DNA of 10,686 bases from Dehalococcoidales bacterium (GCA_028707015.1 JAQTVP010000039.1:1-10686); one strand, 5' to 3'; shown: positions 1 to 8,007, counted from the first letter of the stretch. Translations and numbers: made by a program. The notes: a model not told the origin generated them from the letters alone.

Positions 1-1018
1 GATTGGTATTGTTGCTGGTCAGATAGTGGCTGCAGGGCAGATCATGAGTGTTCTCGGAATTGGCAGCACTACCTTATGGATGATTATATTTACAGTAGTC
101 TTTGTAGCTTATACGGTGCTGGGAGGACAACACGCAATCATTCGTACTGATACTATCCAGTCAGTAATATTATTTGCTGGAATTTTCGGTAGCCTTGCAT
201 TGGTACTTTCTCAGGTGGGAGGATTTAGTGGCCTGAGAAATAGTCTTCCCGCAGAACAATTTTCTTTTCCGTTAAGTTCTGCTTTTAATGGTTATGAGTT
301 TATTTCACTTTTGTTATTAGTGGGTTTGACTTATGTTGTTGGGCCTGACATGTATTCCAGAATTTTTTGTGCTAAAGATAGTACGGTAGCTAAGAAATCA
401 GTGTTGTGGACTGCTTTGCTCATTATTCCATTTTCTTTCGGCATTGCTATTATCGGTATGGGGGCAGCTGCTTTATTCCCGGAGATAGCAGCAGAGCGGG
501 CTTTTCCTACAGTAATTACAGAGTTACTGCCTCCGTTTTTAGGGGGAATTGTGCTGGCGGCATTACTTTGCGCAGTTATGTCTTCGGCTGATACCTGTTT
601 ATTAAGTGCCAGTGCAATATTAACCATGGATGTGCTCAAGCCGCTTAAACCTTCAGTTGATAAAGCAAAAATCTTGTTTATTTCCCGTTGGGGTATAGTG
701 GTTGTGGGAGTATTGGCTTTAATATTGGCTTTGATACTGAAAGGTGTAATATCTGCACTTCTTTTTGCCTATACGATATATACCACTGGTATAATACTGC
801 CGGTAATTATCGGATTCTATAAAGATAAATTAAAAATTACCTCTCTGGGGGCTCTGGTAGCAGTAATTGGTAGTGGCTCAATAGCTCTGATTAGTAAGAT
901 AATGCACATAAAATATCTGGATTTAGGCAGCCTTTTAATTTGTGTGGTACTTCTTTTCATTGTTAGTTTGATTGATAACAAAATAAGAGGAAATAAGAAC
1001 GCTCGTTTAGTATCTTGA
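1..1018 (+). CDS. Sodium:solute symporter family protein, 5' truncated
   Basis: This is the C-terminal part of a Na+-coupled secondary transporter of the SSS family (PutP/PanF/SGLT type) in the cytoplasmic membrane. The reading frame is open to the window edge (first complete codon at base 2), so a GTG at 26 is an internal valine and the true start lies outside. About 338 residues are visible, with at least seven hydrophobic stretches. A GPDMYSRIFCAKD segment (nt 341-379) matches the loop usual in the family. The MSSADTCLLSAS segment starting at nt 578 matches the helix whose Ser/Thr residues bind Na+ in PutP and vSGLT. The protein ends with a short basic tail. The substrate cannot be told from this part; proline, pantothenate or another organic solute are all possible. 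No strong terminator follows, and the gene seems unrelated to dnaX downstream. Family assignment is firm. Confidence 0.9.
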   Translation, partial: IGIVAGQIVAAGQIMSVLGIGSTTLWMIIFTVVFVAYTVLGGQHAIIRTDTIQSVILFAGIFGSLALVLSQVGGFSGLRNSLPAEQFSFPLSSAFNGYEFISLLLLVGLTYVVGPDMYSRIFCAKDSTVAKKSVLWTALLIIPFSFGIAIIGMGAAALFPEIAAERAFPTVITELLPPFLGGIVLAALLCAVMSSADTCLLSASAILTMDVLKPLKPSVDKAKILFISRWGIVVVGVLALILALILKGVISALLFAYTIYTTGIILPVIIGFYKDKLKITSLGALVAVIGSGSIALISKIMHIKYLDLGSLLICVVLLFIVSLIDNKIRGNKNARLVS

Positions 1019-1162
1019 AATTAGCCACTTGAACTAATCTACTTCGGACTTCATAAGTAAAGATAAGAAATGTAATTTCTTCCTTTGTCTGGAATAGGGC
1101 TTGTGCTATTGGCGTTTCTATTTTAACGAAATATGCACTGAATCTATATCAAAATAAAACCT

Positions 1163-1190
1163 TTGGCAGCTAGACAATATAGAGTATAAT
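1163..1190 (+). promoter_or_regulatory. Sigma70-type promoter for dnaX-ybaB-recR
   Basis: TTGGCA (1163-1168) and a perfect TATAAT (1185-1190) are separated by 16 bases. Transcription would begin near 1197, giving a leader of only about 17 bases before the dnaX ATG at 1214. The position and the match to consensus make this the likely promoter of the cluster; it is predicted from sequence only. Confidence 0.65.
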
Positions 1191-1213
1191 AAGGATAGTA
1201 GAGATTGGAGAAG

Positions 1214-2770
1214 ATGACTTCACAAGTCTTTTATCGTAAATGGCGTCCTCAGACACTAACTGAGCTAGTTGGGCAGGAACAGGTAACAAAAACACTGCTT
1301 AACGCTCTCAGTAGTGATCGGGTATCTCATGCTTATCTCTTTTGTGGCCCAAGAGGAACTGGTAAGACCAGTACCGGCCGCATACTGGCTAAGGCGGTGA
1401 ACTGCCTGAATAATGGTAAGGGAGAACCATGTAACACTTGTGCCATGTGTCAGGCGATAACGGAGGGTGGGGCTTTAGACGTAATAGAAATTGATGCTGC
1501 CAGTAATACAGGCGTTGATGATATTCGGAGCCTTCGGGAAAGGGTTAACTACGTTCCTAATCAGGCTCGTTATAAGGTTTATATCATTGATGAAGTTCAT
1601 ATGCTCAGCAATAGTGCTTCTAATGCTTTACTCAAAACACTTGAGGAACCTCCGTCCCATGTTATCTTCATTCTGGCTACCACTGAAGCCCATAAAATTA
1701 TACCTACCATACTTTCTAGATGCCAGCGTTTTGATTTTCGGCGTTTGACTCAGGTAGATATAGTTTCAAAACTAAGTCGTATATGTAGTGTAGAAGATAT
1801 TAAAATAGAGCCGGAGGCGCTGCGTCTCATTGCTAAGGCTGCTTCCGGGAGTTTACGGGATGCCGAAAATCTTTTGGAACAGCTCACTACTTACTACGGC
1901 TCTGAGATTGAAATTCAACAGGTGCAGACAGTTTTAGGGGTTACCGGTGACTGGCGGACTAGGGAATTGGTGAAGCATATTATCAATAATGACGTTGCTG
2001 CCGGTTTGATTACTATAAATAGTGTTAATAACGATGGCTTGGATTTAAAGCAATTCAATCGGGAGCTTGTCGAGTATTTAAGAGCATTGCTTATGATAAA
2101 AACGGGCTCTGGGGAAATTGTGGATCTCACTGTTGAAGATATAGCTGAATTGAAAGATATTTCTGATATAGTTTCTCTTCCCCAGATTTTAAGAGCGGTA
2201 AAAATATTTGGTCAGCTTGAACTTAGTTTTGATAGCTATTCTGCGTTACCTCTGGAGTTAGCTATGGTTGATTGTGTATTATCTTCGGAGAAAAATGAAG
2301 AAAGCACGATTATCAATACTAAAGCTGAAATTTCACATCCTGCCAAAACAATTGATATAACCTTACCTGATAAATCTATAACAAAGCATGAAACAGTAAC
2401 AGATCAAAAAACTACCACCATAAAATTGCCGGAAGAAGGTAGTGAATTGGAACAGTTAAGAGCAAACTGGAAAAAAGTGGTTACTCAAGCTCCGGCAGAT
2501 ATGAAAAGAACGCCGGCCATGGCATTTCTCAGGAGCTCTGGCGTTAAACCGGTAGCTTTCGAAGATAATACCATAGTATTGTCGTTTAAATATCCGTATC
2601 ATAAAGAAAAAATGGGAGAACCTCAAAATCAAAAAGTTGCTGAAAAAATAATCAGTAAATTCTTGGGACATCCCTGCAGCGTACGTTGTGTTTGTGAACC
2701 GGAAGATAACCATTTAGTAAAAGAAGCACAGCGTTTGGGTGCACAAATCACTAGCGTGGAGGAAAAATGA
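1214..2770 (+). CDS. dnaX: DNA polymerase III subunit gamma/tau
   Basis: DnaX is the ATPase of the clamp-loader complex, which places the beta sliding clamp on primed DNA and links polymerase cores at the fork. The 518-residue protein shows the family start (SQVFYRKWRPQTL), Walker A GPRGTGKTS at 45-53, a four-cysteine zinc site (C64, C73, C76, C79), Walker B ending DEVH at 126-129, and the sensor/arginine-finger SRC motif at 168-170. A low-complexity linker follows at about 365-415, then a C-terminal tau-like domain. I chose ATG 1214 over the in-frame TTG 1205: homologues begin at this point, GGAG (1207-1210) precedes it, and a ribosome site for the TTG would lie upstream of the predicted transcription start. 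The GGAG-to-ATG gap is short (3 bases). The stop codon overlaps the ybaB start (ATGA), indicating translational coupling. Confidence 0.95.
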   Translation: MTSQVFYRKWRPQTLTELVGQEQVTKTLLNALSSDRVSHAYLFCGPRGTGKTSTGRILAKAVNCLNNGKGEPCNTCAMCQAITEGGALDVIEIDAASNTGVDDIRSLRERVNYVPNQARYKVYIIDEVHMLSNSASNALLKTLEEPPSHVIFILATTEAHKIIPTILSRCQRFDFRRLTQVDIVSKLSRICSVEDIKIEPEALRLIAKAASGSLRDAENLLEQLTTYYGSEIEIQQVQTVLGVTGDWRTRELVKHIINNDVAAGLITINSVNNDGLDLKQFNRELVEYLRALLMIKTGSGEIVDLTVEDIAELKDISDIVSLPQILRAVKIFGQLELSFDSYSALPLELAMVDCVLSSEKNEESTIINTKAEISHPAKTIDITLPDKSITKHETVTDQKTTTIKLPEEGSELEQLRANWKKVVTQAPADMKRTPAMAFLRSSGVKPVAFEDNTIVLSFKYPYHKEKMGEPQNQKVAEKIISKFLGHPCSVRCVCEPEDNHLVKEAQRLGAQITSVEEK

Positions 2771-3072
2771 ATTTATCTATGTTAAATCAAGCCCGGGAAC
2801 TCAAATCAAAACTGGATAAGACGCAAAAAGAGTTAGGTAAGGTGATTGTTGAGGTGGATTCGGGCAGAGGTGCCGTTAAAGTTACTGCTAATGGTCAGCA
2901 GAAAATATTATCGATAAAAATATCCCCTGAGATAATAGATCCTGATAAAACCAAACGTTTGGAAGAATTAGTATTAAAGGCAGTAAATGATGCTATTAGT
3001 AAATCTCAAAAAACAGCTGCCCAACAGTTGAAAGGATTAACTGGCGGTCTTAAAATACCTGGTTTAACATAG
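2767..3072 (+). CDS. ybaB: YbaB/EbfC family nucleoid-associated protein
   Basis: This is a small DNA-binding protein of the YbaB/EbfC family, whose dimers bind DNA and are associated with the nucleoid and with recombination genes. Its 101 residues are the usual length. An N-terminal helix rich in Lys, Glu and Gln is followed by the family core, VEVDSGRGAVKVTANGQQ, then a strand with SIKISPEIID, and it ends in a Gly-Leu-rich tail (GLTGGLKIPGL). The ATG overlaps the dnaX stop by four bases, and GGAGG (2758-2762) sits four bases ahead, so it is translated together with dnaX. The position between dnaX and recR is the classic bacterial arrangement and supports the call. Its molecular role is less certain than its family. 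Confidence 0.93.
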   Translation: MNLSMLNQARELKSKLDKTQKELGKVIVEVDSGRGAVKVTANGQQKILSIKISPEIIDPDKTKRLEELVLKAVNDAISKSQKTAAQQLKGLTGGLKIPGLT

Positions 3073-3080
3073 GATTGTTT

Positions 3081-3086
3081 GGGAGG
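3081..3086 (+). promoter_or_regulatory. Ribosome binding site fixing the recR start
   Basis: GGGAGG lies six bases before ATG 3093. It falls inside the longer open frame that begins with TTG 3075, so the TTG is unlikely to be the real start. Confidence 0.75.
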
Positions 3087-3092
3087 ACTAGA

Positions 3093-3704
3093 ATGAATCA
3101 GGATCTTAGCCCTATCGCTGGGGCGGTAAATAGACTAATCCAGGAGTTTAATAGACTGCCTGGCATTGGCCCAAAGAGTGCCCAGCGTATTTCTTACTAT
3201 TTATTACGGGCTCCGGAGGAACAAACTAAACTATTGGCTGATGCTATTGTATCAGTAAAAGAGAAAATTAAGCTATGCTCTATTTGTTTCAATGTTACTG
3301 AAACTGATCCTTGTTCTATCTGCCAGAATGATCAGCGTGACCGCAGTAATATTTGCATTGTCGAACAGCCGCAGGATATTCTAGCGGTAGAGCATACCAA
3401 GATTTATAATGGTTTGTATCACGTGCTTCATGGCGCTATTTCGCCAACCGAGGGAGTAGGAACCAGCGATATAAAAATAAGTGAACTTATGAATCGCCTG
3501 CAAGATGGGTCAGTAAAAGAGGTTATCCTGGCAACTAATACTAATCTTGAGGGTGAACAGACTGCTATGTATCTAAATAAACTTATTGCCCCGCTGGGAA
3601 TTAATGTTACTCGTTTAGCCCGCGGGTTACCTTTTGGTACGGAACTGGAATATGCTGATGATGTTACCCTGACACGTGCTTTTGAGGGAAGACAAAGATT
3701 TTAA
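3093..3704 (+). CDS. recR: Recombination mediator RecR
   Basis: RecR works with RecO (and RecF) to load RecA onto SSB-covered single-stranded DNA at gaps. The 203-residue protein has the standard order: a helix-hairpin-helix with LPGIGPKSAQR at 22-32, a C4 zinc finger (C62, C65, C74, C77), a Toprim domain beginning at about residue 85 with the acidic E91 in CIVEQPQD, and the C-terminal GLPFGTELEYADD segment ending with AFEGR. Length and motifs are normal, and no key residue is missing. The start at ATG 3093 is set by GGGAGG six bases upstream; a longer TTG start at 3075 would add six residues not typical of the family. The gene follows ybaB by 20 bases and is probably in the same transcript as dnaX. 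Its partner recO lies one gene downstream. Confidence 0.95.
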   Translation: MNQDLSPIAGAVNRLIQEFNRLPGIGPKSAQRISYYLLRAPEEQTKLLADAIVSVKEKIKLCSICFNVTETDPCSICQNDQRDRSNICIVEQPQDILAVEHTKIYNGLYHVLHGAISPTEGVGTSDIKISELMNRLQDGSVKEVILATNTNLEGEQTAMYLNKLIAPLGINVTRLARGLPFGTELEYADDVTLTRAFEGRQRF

Positions 3705-3771
3705 GTTTGGTTATATAAATTATTACTTAATATTAATATAAATCTTACCTCAAAAATAGGAGGGTATATAG

Positions 3772-4257
3772 ATGAGTAGTCTAAAAAAAAATTTAGAAAC
3801 AGGCTGCTGCCCGAGGTTTAATCCAGAGCCATGGGAAGAAAAAGAAATGACATGGCAGGATAGACTTTTTATTAAGAGTCATATCCGGAATATCATGCAT
3901 ATTCCTTTAGGTTTTGGTAAAATGATGACTTCAAATATGGAGATGGTTGAGAGGGCAGATGCTCTTCTTCCTGAGCCGCTTGTGCTTTCCGATGAAAAAT
4001 CGCTTTGGGGAAGTGATGTTTATATTGGCGTTAGTAAAGAAGTACCACAGGCTGATAATGTCAAAATATCGGGTACTTTTCTAACCAAAGTTTTCGAAGG
4101 GCCATACAAAGATATGGGAAAGTGGGCTAAAGAAATGAAGGCATATGTTATCGGAAAGGGTAAAGAGATGAAGAAAATGTATTTCTTCTATACTACCTGC
4201 CCGAAATGCGCCAAGTATTATGGTAAAAATTATACAGTAATATTAGCAGAAGTTTAG
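3772..4257 (+). CDS. GyrI-like domain protein, possible small-molecule hydrolase
   Basis: This 161-residue protein resembles a bacterial family often labelled simply hydrolase and related to the GyrI-like (SHV-fold) ligand-binding domains. Visible marks are a Cys-Cys-Pro near the N terminus (C12-C13), an EPWEEKE stretch, a region of strands (SDVYIGVSKEVP), and a GTFLTKVFEGPYK segment at 101-113 that matches the conserved GxY turn of GyrI-like proteins. A C-terminal TTCPKCAKYYGK (141-152) with a CxxC pair (C143, C146) follows. Some GyrI-like proteins are known to hydrolyse the cyclopropane of DNA-alkylating antibiotics; others bind drugs or inhibit gyrase. Which applies here is not shown. AGGAGGG (3758-3764) stands seven bases before the ATG, an ideal ribosome site. 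The 67-base AT-rich gap after recR could hold a weak promoter. The four cysteines suggest metal binding or redox sensitivity, by inference. Confidence 0.7.
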   Translation: MSSLKKNLETGCCPRFNPEPWEEKEMTWQDRLFIKSHIRNIMHIPLGFGKMMTSNMEMVERADALLPEPLVLSDEKSLWGSDVYIGVSKEVPQADNVKISGTFLTKVFEGPYKDMGKWAKEMKAYVIGKGKEMKKMYFFYTTCPKCAKYYGKNYTVILAEV

Positions 4258-4287
4258 GTAAAAACTAAACTTGAGAAATGATAAATA

Positions 4288-5085
4288 ATGACAAAGCCAA
4301 GAAATTACCAGACAGAAGCCATCATTATCAAAAAAGTTAAACTGGGCGAAGCCGACAGGATTCTTACTCTGTATACTCCGCATCTGGGAAAAATCCAGGG
4401 AGTAGCTAAGGGAATTAGGCGGCCGAGGAGTAAATTAGCGGGTCATCTTGAATTGCTTACCTATAGTCTGGTATCGCTGGCTCACGGAAGAAATCTGGAT
4501 ATAATAATAGGTAGCCAAACGATCGAGAGTTTTCTGTCTTTAAAGAGTGATCTCTGGCTTACTTCATGCGCGCTCTATGCTACTGAGTTAATTAACCAGT
4601 TTACTGCTGACCATATTGAAAATCAGTCATTGTTCTGGTTGCTTCTGGAAACAATCCGGCGGCTATCAGAAGTTGGAGATATTGAACTGGTTTTGCGTCA
4701 TTATGAGATGCACCTGCTTAATGAAGTTGGCTATAGGCCAGAGTTGATGAATTGTGCTTCATGTCATTCAAAATTAAAGCCTGTTACTAATGTTTTTTCT
4801 CCAAGTTCTGGTGGGGTACTATGTCCTAAGTGCAGTCGTATTCATACTCTAACTTATCCGTTATCGGTTAATACTCTAAAAGTGTTAAGACTACTTCAAA
4901 ATAGTGACTATGAAACTGCCAGTAAAATAAAAATGAACCCGGATATATCTCGTGAGATGGAAAATGTTATTACTCACTATATTGAGTATCTTCTGGAACG
5001 AGGTGTAAAATCAGCAGTTTGGTTGAATATATTAAGGGAGCAAATAAAGGAGGAAACCCTTAATCAGGTGGTTATTAGCCAGTAG
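4288..5085 (+). CDS. recO: DNA repair protein RecO
   Basis: RecO binds SSB and single-stranded DNA, anneals strands, and with RecR helps RecA replace SSB during gap repair. The 265-residue protein has an N-terminal OB fold with the typical start YQTEAIIIKKVKLGEADRI and the KGIRRPRSKLAGHLEL segment (41-56). A helical region carries LLNEVGYRPEL (143-153), and a zinc site is formed by C156, C159, C179 and C182. Length is normal for the family. The gene begins 30 bases after the GyrI-like gene, on the same strand and probably in the same transcript. The ribosome site is weak: only a TTGAG (4271-4275) lies 12 bases upstream, so translation may depend on the upstream gene. A strong terminator follows at 5198-5231. 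The recR and recO products act as a pair. Confidence 0.93.
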   Translation: MTKPRNYQTEAIIIKKVKLGEADRILTLYTPHLGKIQGVAKGIRRPRSKLAGHLELLTYSLVSLAHGRNLDIIIGSQTIESFLSLKSDLWLTSCALYATELINQFTADHIENQSLFWLLLETIRRLSEVGDIELVLRHYEMHLLNEVGYRPELMNCASCHSKLKPVTNVFSPSSGGVLCPKCSRIHTLTYPLSVNTLKVLRLLQNSDYETASKIKMNPDISREMENVITHYIEYLLERGVKSAVWLNILREQIKEETLNQVVISQ

Positions 5086-5168
5086 GAAAAGGGAAGAGTG
5101 TAAACAATATAGAATAGTAAAATTCTGGACGAATATAGTTATATAAATCGTATTAATACTTAATAATT

Positions 5169-5197
5169 TTGCTAAACAGGTATGAAAAGTGGATAAT
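5169..5197 (+). promoter_or_regulatory. Possible promoter for lysS operon
   Basis: TTGCTA (5169-5174) and GATAAT (5192-5197) are 17 bases apart, four and five matches to the sigma70 consensus. The hairpin at 5198-5230 begins at the next base, so a transcript from here would start inside the left arm. It could instead be chance in AT-rich DNA; another AT-rich -10-like stretch lies at 5235-5247, without a good -35. Confidence 0.35.
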
Positions 5198-5231
5198 AAA
5201 AGACTGGGAGTTCCAGAGTCCCAGTCTTTTT
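5198..5231 (+). terminator. Rho-independent terminator between recO and lysS
   Basis: A perfect 12-base-pair stem (AAAAGACTGGGA, 5198-5209, with TCCCAGTCTTTT, 5219-5230) encloses a nine-base loop. Its GC-rich inner part is followed by the T run that is itself part of the right arm. It would end transcription of the recO unit and lies 31 bases ahead of the lysS ATG. It might also act on lysS transcripts as an attenuator, but no T-box or leader-peptide features are seen. Confidence 0.88.
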
Positions 5232-5262
5232 ACTATATATTATATAAGAAAGTAGAAAAAAT

Positions 5263-6750
5263 ATGGCAACTAGATTAGAACGTATAGATCAACAACGAAT
5301 GCAAAAACTTGACAGAATTCGGAAGCAGGATATTAATCCATACCCCAATCGGTATCAGCGTACTCATACTGCAACGCAAGCAGTTGATCTGCTAACTAAA
5401 CAAGAGACAGCTGGTAAAAAAAACCCGATGTTAATTAATATTGGCGGACGTATTATGGCGATAAGGAAAATGGGAAAAGGTTCTTTCGTTGATATCCGTG
5501 ATGGTTCCGGTAAAATTCAGCTTCTATTCCAGAATATGGATGGGTATGATGAAAAAATCCGCGAACTTTTTGAAAACCTGGATATCGGAGATATTATTGG
5601 TGCCAGCGGTAAAATTTTCCGTACCAGAAGGGGAGAACCTACGGTAGAAGTAGAAGATTTTACGTTACTGGCAAAATCACTTCACCCTTTACCAGAGAAA
5701 TGGCACGGTCTCAGTGATGTGGATACGCGGTATCGGCAGCGTTACTTGGATCTTATTGCTAATACTGAAGTTAAAGAGGCATTTAAGATGCGCAGTCAGA
5801 TAATTACTGCAATACGTCAGTTCCTCAACGAACGGGGATTTTTAGAAGTGGAGACTCCAATACTGCAATCGGCGGCGGGCGGTGCCCTGGCAAAGCCTTT
5901 TATCACTCATCATAATACTCTTGATCAGGATTATTATCTGCGTATTGCTTTGGAACTTTACCTGAAACGGCTGATTGTAGGTGGTTATGATAAGGTTTAT
6001 GAGATTGGCCGCACCTTTCGTAACGAGGGTATTTCTACCCGGCATAACCCTGAATTTACCATGCTGGAAAGCTATGAAGCCTATGCGGATTATAAAGATG
6101 TGATGAATATGGTTGAAGAAATGGTTTCTAAAATTATCTGGCAGATATTGGGTAAGTACGAAGTTAATTTTGGCGATGATGTTATTAGTTTTGAACCCCC
6201 CTGGCAGCGTGTTGACCTGCGGCAAACAATTGAAAAATATAGTGGTATTAATATTGATAAATTTCCTGATGTTGATACTCTTCGGGATGAGATGCTTAGG
6301 TTAAACATGGAAGCTGACCCGAAAAAAGACCGGGGTAAACTTATAGATTGGCTTATTTCTACATTTGTTGAGCCTAAACTGGTACAACCTACTTTTCTAC
6401 TGGATTATCCGCTGGATATGTCTCCTTTAGCCAAAGCAAAGCCGGGAGAAGATGGAGTGGTTGAACGTTTTGAGGCTTTTGCTGGTGGTATTGAAATTGC
6501 TAATGCTTTTAGCGAACTTAATGATCCGCTTGAGCAAAGACGGCGCTTTACCGAGCAACTGCAGATGCGCCAGGGTGAAGATGAGGAAAAATGGACCATT
6601 GATGAAGATTACCTTCATGCACTTGAATATGGGATGCCGCCTACCGGTGGACTTGGTATTGGTATTGATCGTTTGGTAATGCTGCTTACTGGGCAGGAAT
6701 CAATTCGTGAAGTAATCCTGTTTCCGCAGCTCAGAGAAAAACCACAGTAA
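5263..6750 (+). CDS. lysS: Lysyl-tRNA synthetase, class II
   Basis: This enzyme charges tRNA-Lys with lysine using ATP. The 495-residue protein is the normal length for the class II form. An N-terminal OB-fold anticodon-binding domain spans about 57-135 (RIMAIRKMGKGSFVDIRDG). The catalytic domain carries motif 1 (FLNERGFLEVETPIL, 187-201), motif 2 (YEIGRTFRNEG near 246-256, followed by RHNPEFTMLE at 260-269) and motif 3 (GGLGIGIDR, 462-470, with the ATP-binding arginine R470). The EIANAFSELNDP segment of lysine recognition is also intact. The start agrees with the family, but no clear Shine-Dalgarno is present: the bases before it read AAGTAGAAAAAAT. serS follows after nine bases, so the two synthetases form an operon. 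Nothing suggests a PylS or EpmA-type paralogue. Confidence 0.96.
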   Translation: MATRLERIDQQRMQKLDRIRKQDINPYPNRYQRTHTATQAVDLLTKQETAGKKNPMLINIGGRIMAIRKMGKGSFVDIRDGSGKIQLLFQNMDGYDEKIRELFENLDIGDIIGASGKIFRTRRGEPTVEVEDFTLLAKSLHPLPEKWHGLSDVDTRYRQRYLDLIANTEVKEAFKMRSQIITAIRQFLNERGFLEVETPILQSAAGGALAKPFITHHNTLDQDYYLRIALELYLKRLIVGGYDKVYEIGRTFRNEGISTRHNPEFTMLESYEAYADYKDVMNMVEEMVSKIIWQILGKYEVNFGDDVISFEPPWQRVDLRQTIEKYSGINIDKFPDVDTLRDEMLRLNMEADPKKDRGKLIDWLISTFVEPKLVQPTFLLDYPLDMSPLAKAKPGEDGVVERFEAFAGGIEIANAFSELNDPLEQRRRFTEQLQMRQGEDEEKWTIDEDYLHALEYGMPPTGGLGIGIDRLVMLLTGQESIREVILFPQLREKPQ

Positions 6751-6759
6751 GGAGTAATT

Positions 6760-8007
6760 ATGCTTGACATAAAGTTTATTCGTGAAAATACAGAACTAGT
6801 AAACCAGGCACTAACAAATCGCCATGATGATGCTTCTCTGGAGGAAATACTGACTTTGGATCAGCAGTATCGCGAAAGGATACTTGTACTAGAAGAGCTA
6901 AGGCGTGAACGGAAAGCGGCTGCGCGGCAAAAGCAGGCTAGCGAAGAAATGATAAATAAAGGGCGTGAGCTAAGAACTAATATTCAATCTCTTGAAGAAG
7001 AAATCAGAGGACTGAATGCACAGTTAAATGATTTGCTCTTACGTATCCCTAATATACCTGATCCCTCGGTACCTGTCGGTAAAGATGAAACTGATAATGT
7101 GGTATTGCGTACCTGGGGCGAGTTGCCTGCTTTTGACTTTAAACCGGCTCCACATTGGGAGCTGGGTGAATCATTGGGTATTATTGATTTTGAGCGCGGC
7201 GTTAAACTCTCTGGCTCTCGCTTCTATGTGCTTAAGGGTATGGGAGCACGTTTGCAGAGAGCTCTTATTACTTTTATGATAGATCTTCATACAAATGAGC
7301 ACGGTTTTGAAGAAATATATCCTCCGTATATGGTTAAGCAGGAATGTATGGTTGGTTCCAGCAACCTGCCGAAATTTAAGGATAACCTTTATCATGATGA
7401 AGAAGATGACTTGTGGTTTGTGCCGACAGCTGAAGTGCCATTGACTAATCTGCACCGTGATGAAATTATTCCGCCGGGAATTTTACCAATATATTATGCC
7501 GCTTATACGGCCTGTTTCCGCCGGGAAAAAATGTCTGCCGGGAAGGATACGCGAGGTATAAAAAGAGGACATCAATTTGATAAGGTGGAGTTATATAAAT
7601 ACGTAGAGCCAGCAACATCCGGGGAGGAGTTAGAGAAACTTTTAGCTAGTGCGGAAGATGTTTGCCGTAAACTGAAGTTACCTTACCGTATATTACAACT
7701 TTGTACTGCAGATATAAGCTTTGCTTCGGTTAAATCCTATGATATTGAAATGTGGGCTCCCGGCTGCAGTGAGTGGCTGGAAGTAAGCTCTTGCTCTAAC
7801 TGCGGCGATTTCCAAGCACGCCGGGCTAATATCCGTTATCGTCCTACTCCTGATGCGAAACCTCAGTTTGTACATACTCTTAATGGCTCAGGGTTAGCTT
7901 TACCCCGTGTTCTTATTGCTGTGATTGAGAATTACCAGCAGGCTGATGGCAGCATAATTGTTCCGGAGGTATTGCGGTCTTATGTTGGAGCAGATGTAAT
8001 CAGATAA
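6760..8007 (+). CDS. serS: Seryl-tRNA synthetase
   Basis: This class II enzyme attaches serine to tRNA-Ser (and to tRNA-Sec if present). The 415-residue protein has the N-terminal long coiled-coil arm, rich in Arg, Glu and Gln (about 27-95), which reads the long variable arm of tRNA-Ser. The catalytic core has TAE (223-225) at the serine site, motif 2 with FRREKMSAGKDTRG (253-266) and GHQFDKVELYKYVEP, and motif 3 with NGSGLALPR (375-383). In motif 3 the usual AVGR is ALPR, as in some other bacterial groups. It begins nine bases after lysS, with GGAG (6751-6754) five bases before the ATG. The nitroreductase follows 15 bases downstream, so all three are probably co-transcribed. A substrate tRNA, tRNA-Ser(UGA), is encoded at the right end of the window. 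Confidence 0.96.
   Translation: MLDIKFIRENTELVNQALTNRHDDASLEEILTLDQQYRERILVLEELRRERKAAARQKQASEEMINKGRELRTNIQSLEEEIRGLNAQLNDLLLRIPNIPDPSVPVGKDETDNVVLRTWGELPAFDFKPAPHWELGESLGIIDFERGVKLSGSRFYVLKGMGARLQRALITFMIDLHTNEHGFEEIYPPYMVKQECMVGSSNLPKFKDNLYHDEEDDLWFVPTAEVPLTNLHRDEIIPPGILPIYYAAYTACFRREKMSAGKDTRGIKRGHQFDKVELYKYVEPATSGEELEKLLASAEDVCRKLKLPYRILQLCTADISFASVKSYDIEMWAPGCSEWLEVSSCSNCGDFQARRANIRYRPTPDAKPQFVHTLNGSGLALPRVLIAVIENYQQADGSIIVPEVLRSYVGADVIR

Noticed and set aside
1019..1162. Possible SRP RNA (ffs) upstream of dnaX, as in Bacillus
   Set aside because: The conserved GGAAGCAGC-type tip is absent, and only a weak AT-rich hairpin (AAGAAAT/ATTTCTT, 1065-1081) is present.
3707..3736. Promoter before the GyrI-like gene (TTGGTT with TATTAA)
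   Set aside because: The match is poor and the gap is uniformly AT-rich; read-through from recR explains expression equally well.
5086..5262. T-box riboswitch before lysS
   Set aside because: The T-box sequence (GGTGG-ACCGCG type) and stem I motifs are missing, and the leader is short; only the terminator is seen.
5842..6308. Minus-strand frames inside lysS
   Set aside because: They lie antisense to conserved catalytic motifs of lysS, so they are shadows of its codon use.
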